This document shows positions 17,777-24,649 of a stretch of 64,000 nucleotides of DNA, one piece after another. Below the pieces are notes generated by a model. That model did not search any database. It was not told where the DNA came from and worked only from the letters and a program-made list of their open reading frames with translations. This DNA is from Streptomyces sp. NBRC 110035 (lineage in GTDB: Bacteria > Actinomycetota > Actinomycetes > Streptomycetales > Streptomycetaceae). Where the stretch lies: the NCBI RefSeq assembly GCF_000829695.1, contig NZ_BBNN01000026.1, forward strand, positions 124,001-188,000. The letters are read 5' to 3'. Position 1 is the stretch's first letter, and each line of letters begins with the position of its first letter. Both the position numbers and the translations under genes were made by a program.

Positions 17777-18096
17777 TCAGTACCCGGCGCACACTGCGCA
17801 CCGCTCCCGGCTCGTTCCACGGCGCCCGGGCAGCGGGTGCGCCGTCGGCGGATCGGGCCGGGTGACGCCCTCGGGCAGGTCGTGGCGCATCCCCGAGGGC
17901 CTTCCGGGCACGAAGCGCATCCACCCTTCCCCGACGGACGCGAAGTGCTTGACCGGCCCGCCCGGGCACAGCGCGCGGACGCGAGGGCGGCGAGCGGACC
18001 GGCCCGCTCCGCGTCGGCGGACCGGTGAGCGGCCGCGGCCGTGGCGGCGCTGCCGGTACCGGCCGTGGTGGTGGCCGGCACAGGGGTGGTGGTCAC
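17777..18096 (-). pseudogene. Frameshifted small gene divergent from the WYL regulator
   Basis: The minus strand shows strong coding bias in two adjoining frames. From GTG 18096 it encodes a Thr/Ala-rich leader, then SADAERAGPLAALASARCA. After a shift near 17968 it continues VKHFASVGEGWMRFVPGRPS, then GMRHDLPEGVTRPDPPTAHP, to a stop at 17777. Joined, it would be about 105 residues of unknown function. Its start is 60 bp from the inverted repeat at 18157-18181, so it is the likely divergent target of the WYL protein. Not recognised. Confidence 0.4.
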
Positions 18097-18156
18097 GGCG
18101 AGGAAGCCTTTCGGGTCGTGCTCGTCGTCCTGCGGTACGGGACCACCGTGACAGCC

Positions 18157-18181
18157 GTAGAGGTCAGGACGTGACCTCTAC
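18157..18181. promoter_or_regulatory. Perfect inverted repeat upstream of the WYL regulator
   Basis: Arms GTAGAGGTCA (18157-18166) and TGACCTCTAC (18172-18181), 5-bp spacer GGACG. It ends 10 bp before the ATG of the WYL regulator and lies between two divergent genes. This is the form expected of an autoregulatory operator. Confidence 0.7.
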
Positions 18182-18191
18182 TCGGGGCACC

Positions 18192-19277
18192 ATGGGCGCC
18201 ATGCCAAAGACATCGGCGCGACTGCTGGCCCTGCTCTCCCTGCTCCAGGCGCGCCGTGACTGGCCGGGGCCACTGCTGGCCGACCGGCTGGGCGTCAGTC
18301 CGCGCACCGTGCGCCGCGACGTCGACCGGCTGCGCGAGCTCGGCTATCCCGTCGAGGCGGTCAAGGGCCCCGACGGCGGTTACCGGCTCGGCGCCGGCAC
18401 GGACCTCCCACCGCTGCTGTTCGACGACGAGCAGGCCGTCGCCCTCGCGGTCGCCCTCCGGATCGCCGCCACCACCGGCGCCGGCACAGAGGAGGCCGCG
18501 GCGCGCGCGCTGAACACCGTCCGCCAGGTGATGCCGGCCAGGCTCCGCCACCGCGTCGACACCCTCCAGGTCACCGCCGTCGAGCGAGCCGGCTCTGCCC
18601 CCCAGGCCGACAGCGGCGTGCTCATGACGCTCAGCGGCGCCGTCCGGGCCCGGGAGGTACTGCGCTTCGACTACACCCCCGCCTTCCCGTCCGAACACGG
18701 CGGACAGGACCCTGCGGGGCCCCCGCCGCGCCGGGTGGAACCGCACCATCTCGTCACCCGGGGCGGCCGCTGGTACCTCGTCGCCTGGGACCTCGACCGC
18801 GAGGACTGGCGCACCTTCCGCGCGGACCGGATCACCCCACGTACCCCCACGGGCCCCCGCTTCACGCCGCGCGAACTGCCCGGAGGCGAGGTCTCCCGTT
18901 TCGTCGCCGCCAGGTTCCGGGGCTCCGACGGCTCGGGGGAGTGGCCCTGCCGCGGTGAGGTGATCCTCGACCTGCCCGCCGCCGAGGTGTCCCGCTACGC
19001 CCGCGACGGAGTCGTCGAGGAACTCGGCCCGGACCGCTGCAGGCTCACCCTGGGCGCATGGTCATGGGCAGCCCTCGCCGCCACCGTCGGCCTCTTCGAC
19101 GCCGGCATCGAGGTCGTCGGCCCGCTCGAACTCAAGGCGGCCTTCGCCCACCTGGGCCGCCGCTACACAGCCGCGGGTGCGGCCCTCCCGCCCACCCCCG
19201 TGCCCCCCGCACCGCACAGCGGACCCACCCCGCCCCGAAATTCGTTGGACAACTCCCCGGCCGCAGAAGAGCGTTGA
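18192..19277 (+). CDS. WYL-domain transcriptional regulator
   Basis: 361-residue regulator: N-terminal DeoR-like winged helix (residues about 4-60; LADRLGVSPRTVRRDVDRLR, then GGYRLGAG), a WYL domain (about 135-220; REVLRFDYTP, PHHLVTRGGRWYLVAWD) and a C-terminal WCX extension (about 240-320). WYL domains sense ligands, often nucleic-acid-derived, and members commonly autoregulate. ATGs at 18192 and 18201 are both possible. The stop overlaps the following methyltransferase remnant. Preceded at 10 bp by a perfect inverted repeat. Confidence 0.92.
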   Translation: MGAMPKTSARLLALLSLLQARRDWPGPLLADRLGVSPRTVRRDVDRLRELGYPVEAVKGPDGGYRLGAGTDLPPLLFDDEQAVALAVALRIAATTGAGTEEAAARALNTVRQVMPARLRHRVDTLQVTAVERAGSAPQADSGVLMTLSGAVRAREVLRFDYTPAFPSEHGGQDPAGPPPRRVEPHHLVTRGGRWYLVAWDLDREDWRTFRADRITPRTPTGPRFTPRELPGGEVSRFVAARFRGSDGSGEWPCRGEVILDLPAAEVSRYARDGVVEELGPDRCRLTLGAWSWAALAATVGLFDAGIEVVGPLELKAAFAHLGRRYTAAGAALPPTPVPPAPHSGPTPPRNSLDNSPAAEER

Positions 19278-20113
19278 CCGGATTAATCAGGAGGCCCTCT
19301 GGGACGCCGACGCCGCCCAGCGCTACGACACACCCGGTACCGGCATGTTCGCGCCCGAAACCCTGCGGCCGACCGTGGACCGGCTCGCCCGGCTCGCCGA
19401 GGGCAGAGCGGCACTCGAGTTCGCCGTCGGGACCGGCAGGATGGCGGTGCCCCTCGCCGAGCGAGGCGTCCCCGTCACCGGTATCGAGCTGTCGCGCCCG
19501 ATGGCGGAACGGCTGCGCACCAAGGCGGACGAGGCGACGATCCCGGTGGTCATCGGCGGCATGGCGACCACCGCCGCGCCGGGGGAGTACGGCCTCGTCC
19601 ACCCGGTCCACCCCACGGTTGCCAACCTGCTCACCCAGGCCGAGCAGGTCGAGTGCTTCCGCAACGCGGCCCGCCACCCCGTCCCCGGCGGCCGGTTCGT
19701 GGCCGAGCTCCGGGTGCCGGAACTGCGCAGGCTCCAGGCTCCCACCGGGCCGGGCGGCCGCGGTCATGCGGTCCGAATCCGGCTACATCCTCCTGGACAC
19801 GTACGACGTCCTGCACCAGCGGGTGGTGTCGCACCACTTCCGGTTCGACGGGACCCGGCAGGCGCGGCTGGACCGCACCCCGCACCGCTACATCTGGCCG
19901 GCCGAACTCGACCTCATGGCCCGGCTCGCCGGCTTCGACCTGGAGACCCGACACGCGGACTGGACCGGCGCCCCCTTCACCGCCGAGTCGCGCTCCCACG
20001 TGTCGGTCTCCCCCATGCCGCTCGCCCCCGCGCACCCGGCCGAGCCCTCGACCGAGCCCGGGGGCAGCCCCGCGCGAAGGGTTTCCGGCCGGGCCGTGGT
20101 GCTCGCCGCGTGA
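19273..20113 (+). pseudogene. SAM-dependent methyltransferase, decayed
   Basis: Class I methyltransferase remnant (INQEALWDADAAQRYDTPG, ALEFAVGTGRMAVPLAERG). Three lesions are visible. The expected start codon reads GTT (19273) with no other in-frame start nearby. Conserved positions are altered (GGMATTAAPGEY, LVHPVHPTVANLL where related proteins have a D-M-A-T and Y-x-V-Y-N type core). A one-base shift near 19735 moves the remainder (VMRSESGYILLDTYDVLHQR to RSHVSVSPMPL) into another frame. Multiple independent lesions argue for a true pseudogene and not a sequencing slip. It lies directly after the WYL regulator. Confidence 0.85.
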
Positions 20114-20125
20114 CATCGTGGTGCC

Positions 20126-20771
20126 ATGAGCATCGATGTGCGCCCCGCCTCCGACTTCGACGGCGTCCATGCCGTGCTCGGCCCCAAGTCCCCTACGGCC
20201 AACGTCTGCTGGTGCCTGAACTACCGCATCCCGTCCAAGCTCAACCGTGAGCTTCGGGGGCCGGCCCGCGGGGAGTACGTCGCCGAGCTGTGCCGTACGT
20301 CGCCCCCGCCCGGGGTGCTCGCCCCCGCCGGTGACGTACTGGTCGGCTGGGCCGCGGTGGCGCCGCGCTCGGCCACGTCCTTCGCTCGCAGCCGCACGAT
20401 CCCGCACGTCGACGACCTGCCGGTGTGGTCGCTGTGGTGCATCCGGGTCCGCCCCCGGCCACCGCACACAGGGGATCTCGCACGCCCTCATCGCCGGTGC
20501 GGTCGAGTTCGCCCGCACCCGGGGCGCACCCGTGATCGAGGCGTACCCCCTCGACAACGGTGACGCCAAGGTCGACCTCACGATGGCGTACGCCGGTCTC
20601 CGGAAGAACTTCGAGCGTGCCGGGTTCACCCATGCCGCCGACACCACCTCGGTACTGGCCGGGCACCCCCGGGTCCTGATGCGTCTCGACCTGCGCCCGG
20701 GCGGACCCGGAGCGGCCACGAAGGGGCCGGCCCGGCGGCCGGTCCGGCCGGGTGACCCCGGCCGGACGTGA
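20126..20771 (+). pseudogene. GNAT family acetyltransferase, frameshifted
   Basis: N-terminal half in one frame (MSIDVRPASDFDGVHAVLG, NVCWCLNYRIPSKLNRELRG, VWSLWCIRVRP) and C-terminal half in another (HRTQGISHALIAGAVEFART, AYPLDNGDAKVDLTMAYAG). The acetyl-CoA-binding motif around the RxxGxS/H segment straddles the break, so the enzyme would be inactive. The shift is one extra C in a GCCCCCGG run near 20455. Apart from this the sequence is well preserved, so decay is recent or it is a base-call error. Confidence 0.85.
20742..20767. terminator. Bidirectional terminator hairpin
   Basis: Perfect 11-bp stem (GTCCGGCCGGG / CCCGGCCGGAC) with loop TGAC, between the convergent GNAT pseudogene and terD. 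Confidence 0.75.
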
Positions 20772-20781
20772 CGGCCGGGTC

Positions 20782-21357
20782 TCAGACCCCGACGCCGAAG
20801 TCGGCGGCGATTCCGGCGAGCCCGGAGGCGTATCCCTGGCCGACGGCGCGGAACTTCCACTCGGCGCCGTTGCGATAGAGCTCGCCGAAGACCATCGCCG
20901 TCTCGGTGGAGGCGTCCTCGGAGAGGTCGTAGCGGGCGATCTCCTGGTTGTTCGCCTGGTTGACGACCCGGATGAAGGCGTTGCGGACCTGGCCGAAGCT
21001 CTGGCCCCGGCTCTCCGCGTCATGGATCGAGACCGGGAACACGATCTTGTCGACCTCGGCGGGGACACCGGCGAGGTCCACCTTGACGGACTCGTCGTCG
21101 CCCTCGCCCTCACCGGTGAGGTTGTCCCCGGTGTGCTCCACCGAACCGTCCGGGCTCTTCAGGTTGTTGTAGAAGACGAAGTGCTGGTCGGACGGCACCC
21201 TGCCAGAGGCGTTGAGCAGCAGCGCGGAGGCATCGAGGTCGTAGTCGGTGCCGGTGGTGGTGCGGACGTCCCAGCCGAGGCCGATCACGACCGCGGTCAG
21301 GCCCGGGGCCTCCTTGCTGAGAGAGACGTTGCCGCCCTTGGAAAGGGAAACTCCCAC
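20782..21357 (-). CDS. terD: TerD family stress protein
   Basis: 191-residue TerD/CABP-family protein: GVSLSKGGNVSLSKE start, WDVRTTTGTDYDLDASALLL, and the acidic Ca2+-binding loop regions (DNLTGEGEGDDESVKVDL, ARYDLSEDASTETAMVFGEL). TerD proteins bind calcium and occur in tellurite and general stress loci; Streptomyces carries many. GTG start with AAGGAG upstream. It follows the GlsB-like gene by 81 bp and may be co-transcribed with it. Confidence 0.95.
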   Translation of the reverse strand: MGVSLSKGGNVSLSKEAPGLTAVVIGLGWDVRTTTGTDYDLDASALLLNASGRVPSDQHFVFYNNLKSPDGSVEHTGDNLTGEGEGDDESVKVDLAGVPAEVDKIVFPVSIHDAESRGQSFGQVRNAFIRVVNQANNQEIARYDLSEDASTETAMVFGELYRNGAEWKFRAVGQGYASGLAGIAADFGVGV

Positions 21358-21438
21358 TGGGTACTCCTTCTCGGTCGTTCTCGGTGATGTCGAGTGTTCG
21401 CGGTCGTCCGCGATCGAGGGGCCGTTCCCGGCCGAAGC

Positions 21439-21705
21439 TCAGCTGCGTGAGTTGCCGAAGAGGACGCGGTAGCCGATGAGCAGGACAAGCGCGCCCACGA
21501 TGGCCGAGCCCCAGGTGGCGGCGTCGAAGAACTCCCGCTGCACAGGCCGGTCCAGGAACTGCGACGACAACCAGCCGCCCAGGAAGGCCCCCGCGACGCC
21601 GATGACCGTCGTCCCGATGAGTCCGCCCGGATCGCGTCCGGGCAGGACGGCCTTGGCTGTCGCCCCTGCGAGCAGTCCCAGCACCAGCCATGCGATGACG
21701 CCCAT
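21439..21705 (-). CDS. GlsB/YeaQ/YmgE family membrane protein
   Basis: 88-residue protein with three short membrane helices (MGVIAWLVLGLLAGATAKAV, IGTTVIGVAGAFLGGWL, WGSAIVGALVLLIGYRVLF), the transglycosylase-associated or GlsB stress family. ATG 21705 with GGAGGGG upstream replaces a longer frame. The element TCTACAATTATGTAGA lies 82 bp upstream, matched by a similar site 78 bp upstream of the Spo0M-like gene. Confidence 0.92.
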   Translation of the reverse strand: MGVIAWLVLGLLAGATAKAVLPGRDPGGLIGTTVIGVAGAFLGGWLSSQFLDRPVQREFFDAATWGSAIVGALVLLIGYRVLFGNSRS

Positions 21706-21786
21706 GACGCCCCTCCTTGTCGTGTCGTCGCGCCTGCCGGCCGACAACGCGGCACAGCAGGCGCCCGTGCACGGGCAAGCCTAACC

Positions 21787-21802
21787 TCTACAATTATGTA
21801 GA
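21787..21802. promoter_or_regulatory. TCTACA-ATTA-TGTAGA dyad
   Basis: Perfect 6-bp arms with 4-bp spacer, followed by AGC as in the related site at 23000-23017. It lies 82 bp upstream of the GlsB-like start, in AT-rich DNA. Likely shared regulator or promoter element. Confidence 0.6.
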
Positions 21803-21884
21803 AGCTGTGGGGTGGGGTGTCGTCCGGTGAGAGGTCCCGGTGGCCCTCGCGCCGCGCCCGTGGGCCCGGGTGCGGCACACGCCC

Positions 21885-21918
21885 GGGCGGGCCGGGCCCC
21901 GGTGGGCCCGGCCCGCCC
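21885..21918. terminator. Terminator of the Spo0M-like gene
   Basis: Perfect 15-bp GC stem (21885-21899 with 21904-21918), loop CGGT, 9 bp beyond the stop at 21927. Confidence 0.8.
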
Positions 21919-21926
21919 CGATGAGG

Positions 21927-22922
21927 TCAGCCCTCGTCCTCCGCCTCCTCCTCGTCACCCTCGAAGAAGTCCCCGACCTCGTCGACGACCTCGGCCGCGA
22001 CCATGCCGCCGACGACCCCCACGGCCAGCCCGGCCGCGCCCGCCGCGACGACCGTCCCCATGCCGGGGCCGGAGCGGTGGCCGTCGTGGTGGTGCTCGTC
22101 GTGCCCGTGGTACCCGGTGTGCCCATGAGCGCCGTGCGAACCGTACGAAGCCCGGTGCTCCACGAGCCGGCGCATCCACTCGTCCACGATCGCGGTCCAG
22201 TCCTGGTGCTCGACACCCTCGTGGGAGACCGTGAACCGGTTCACCGCGTCGTGGCCGGAGGAGAAGAGCCCACCACGCTTGTCCGCCTCCAGCACGACCT
22301 CCATACCGCCGGGGCCGGCGAGGAACGTCACCTCGATCTCGGTGACCTGGTGGGCGTACTGCGCCCCCGGGGTCAGTTCGATCTCCTGGTAGAAGGGCAG
22401 TTGCTGGCCGGTGCCGCCGATACGGCCGTACTCGAGATCGGCGGACCGGAAGCCGAACCCGAGCCCGCCGAACGCCTCGAGGATCGCTTCCTGTGCGGGC
22501 AGCGGCCCGACGCTCAGCTGGTCCAGGTCGCCCTTGTCCTTGGCGCCCGCCACGGCGAGCTCGGTCCGCACGCCCAGAACGATACCGAGGCTCTGGCCGT
22601 GGAGCTCGGTGACGGGGGTCTCCCAGGGCAGCGCCACGGCGAACGGGACGCTCCGCAGTTCGCCCGCGCCGAGCCGGAAGCCGCCGCCCACGGTGAACCG
22701 CTCGAAGACGACGACACCCTCGCTCTCCCCCTCCTCGTGCTCGGCCTCGACCCGGGCCACCAGCTCCAGCGTGATGTGCTCGATGTCGAAGTCGGCGTCA
22801 CCACCCTTGAGATGGACCTGTCCGGTCAGTGCGGTTCCGGGCCGGGGCGCACCGGGGTCGAGGACCGTGTCGACCGTGGGGCCGCCCACGCCGAGCGAGC
22901 CGAGCAGTCGTTTGAACACCAT
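21927..22922 (-). CDS. Spo0M-like sporulation control protein
   Basis: 331-residue protein of the Spo0M family (arrestin-like fold): MVFKRLLGSLGVGGPTVDTV, tandem beta-rich domains (VHLKGGDADFDIEHITLELV, FTVGGGFRLGAGELRSVPFA). The C-terminus departs from Bacillus Spo0M: a His/Gly-rich stretch (GYHGHDEHHHDGHRSG), a glycine-rich hydrophobic segment (AAGAAGLAVGVVGGMVAAE) and an acidic tail. In Bacillus Spo0M modulates sporulation; role here inferred. GAAGGAG lies upstream of ATG 22922, and a TTCTAC-N6-GTAGAA dyad sits 78 bp upstream. Confidence 0.88.
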   Translation of the reverse strand: MVFKRLLGSLGVGGPTVDTVLDPGAPRPGTALTGQVHLKGGDADFDIEHITLELVARVEAEHEEGESEGVVVFERFTVGGGFRLGAGELRSVPFAVALPWETPVTELHGQSLGIVLGVRTELAVAGAKDKGDLDQLSVGPLPAQEAILEAFGGLGFGFRSADLEYGRIGGTGQQLPFYQEIELTPGAQYAHQVTEIEVTFLAGPGGMEVVLEADKRGGLFSSGHDAVNRFTVSHEGVEHQDWTAIVDEWMRRLVEHRASYGSHGAHGHTGYHGHDEHHHDGHRSGPGMGTVVAAGAAGLAVGVVGGMVAAEVVDEVGDFFEGDEEEAEDEG

Positions 22923-22999
22923 CGGGGCGTCCACTCCTTCACGTGCGAGTGTTCCGTAAACACAGTGCCGCGCGTCCTCGCGGACGCACGGCGCAAGCT

Positions 23000-23017
23000 T
23001 TCTACAAGCACGTAGAA
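23000..23017. promoter_or_regulatory. TTCTAC-N6-GTAGAA dyad
   Basis: Perfect 6-bp arms around AAGCAC. Shares TCTACAA..A.GTAGAAGC with the site at 21787-21802 in the same orientation and at nearly the same distance (78 versus 82 bp) from the downstream start. Confidence 0.6.
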
Positions 23018-23276
23018 GCATAGGGCGGCGATGTCCGGGCAGACGTGCACCCGCTGCCGACGCGGCGGGAATGGCCGAAAGTGGGCACCCGCGTCTGCGG
23101 TGCGGACGGGATCCCCCTCGCCGCCACCGCACGCGAGGGGAGGGCCGGTTGTCCATGGGCCGGGTTTACCCGGACGTCGGTCACAGCTACGGTTCTCCGG
23201 GTCGTTGCTCTCGTGTCACTTACACAACTCCCCTAAGAGGTGTTCTGCTCTGTCTGGGTTCCCGAAGGAAGGAATC

Positions 23277-24479
23277 GTGAACGAAACGCTGCCCTCGCGC
23301 AGCCCCGGGGAGACGGACGGGCCTCCGACGAGACCGGACAAGGGCAGGAGCCACGCCGACTCCGCGCCGGCCGGCGGTGGGACGGACGGGGAGAGGCCGT
23401 CGGCGAAACCGCGGGACGCGCTCTTCGACAACGCCAAGTACCTGGCCATCGTGCTGGTGGCGGTCGGTCACGCGTGGGAACCGCTGCGCAGCGAGAGCCG
23501 TACCGTCACGGCGCTCTACACCCTGGTCTACGCCTTCCACATGCCGGCGTTCATCATCATCTCCGGCTACTTCTCGCGCGGCTTCGACTGGAGCCCGGCG
23601 AAGATCAGGCGTCTGATCACCGGCGTCGCCGTGCCGTACGTCGTCTTCGAGGTGGCGTACACCTTCTTCACCCGGTGGAGCGACAACGAACCGGACCGCC
23701 CGATCAGCCTGCTGGACCCCCTGTATCTGACATGGTTCCTCGCCGCGCTGTTCATCTGGCGGATGACCACCCCGATCTGGCAGACCCTGCGCCGGCCGCT
23801 GCCCGTCGCCCTCACCATCGCGGCACTGGCCACCCTCGCCCCGTCCATCGGCAAGGACCTCGACCTCCACCGCACCCTGCAGTTCCTGCCGTACTTCGTG
23901 CTCGGCCTCTCGCTGAAGAAGGAGCACTTCGAGACGGTGCGGCGCCGTGAGGTGCGCATCCTGGCCGTACCGGTGTTCGCGGGGGCGCTGGCTGTGGCCT
24001 ACTGGGCCGTGACCCGGATGGACTACGCCTGGTTCTTCCACAACTCCAGCGCCGAGGACCTGGGGTCGCCCGCCTGGCACGGGCCGCTCATGACCCTGGC
24101 GATCTTCGGCTGCTCGGCGGTCCTCGTCGCCTGTTTCGTCGCCCTCGTCCCCCGGCGCCGCACGTGGTTCACCGCGCTGGGTGCCGGCACGCTGTACGGG
24201 TACCTGCTGCACGGCTTCTTCATCCAGGCCGCCAACCACTGGCACTGGTCCCGCAACGACTGGTTCCACACTCCGCTCGGCGAGATCACCGTCACCGCGA
24301 TCGCCGCCGTGGTCGTGACCGCCCTGTGCACCGCACCGGTGCGGAAGGTCTTCCGCGTCGCGTTCGAGCCGAAGATGGACTGGGCCTTCCGGCAGCAGGC
24401 CCCCGCGCCCGTGGCGGCGTCGGAACCGGCGCGGAAGCCGGTTGTGGAACCGGCAGGGGCACCACGGCGGTCCAGTTAG
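23277..24479 (+). CDS. Acyltransferase family 3 membrane protein
   Basis: 400-residue integral membrane acyltransferase with about ten helices. The N-terminal 45 residues are hydrophilic, then the family signature: FDNAKYLAIVLVAVGHAWEP (His of the catalytic motif) and FHMPAFIIISGYFSRGF. Members O-acylate exported carbohydrates, peptidoglycan, lipids or secondary metabolites; substrate unknown here. GTG 23277 follows AAGGAAGGA. Monocistronic, ended by a 15-bp perfect hairpin. Confidence 0.88.
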   Translation: MNETLPSRSPGETDGPPTRPDKGRSHADSAPAGGGTDGERPSAKPRDALFDNAKYLAIVLVAVGHAWEPLRSESRTVTALYTLVYAFHMPAFIIISGYFSRGFDWSPAKIRRLITGVAVPYVVFEVAYTFFTRWSDNEPDRPISLLDPLYLTWFLAALFIWRMTTPIWQTLRRPLPVALTIAALATLAPSIGKDLDLHRTLQFLPYFVLGLSLKKEHFETVRRREVRILAVPVFAGALAVAYWAVTRMDYAWFFHNSSAEDLGSPAWHGPLMTLAIFGCSAVLVACFVALVPRRRTWFTALGAGTLYGYLLHGFFIQAANHWHWSRNDWFHTPLGEITVTAIAAVVVTALCTAPVRKVFRVAFEPKMDWAFRQQAPAPVAASEPARKPVVEPAGAPRRSS

Positions 24480-24485
24480 ATCCGA

Positions 24486-24523
24486 GGGGCGTACGAGCCC
24501 TGCCCCGTGGGCTCGTACGCCCC
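24486..24523. terminator. Terminator of the acyltransferase gene
   Basis: Perfect 15-bp stem (24486-24500 with 24509-24523), 8-nt loop, starting 6 bp after the stop. It may also end transcription from the convergent P-type ATPase gene. Confidence 0.85.
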
Positions 24524-24649
24524 TTCCCGCGGTGGTCGCGGACGGCGCAGAACCCGCGAGGTGCGCGTGTGTCACGGGGCCGGTCCGGCCGGCGACGCAC
24601 CCGCTCCGCCCGCCCGGTCAGTGCGCCCGGCGCACCGGACACACTGCCG

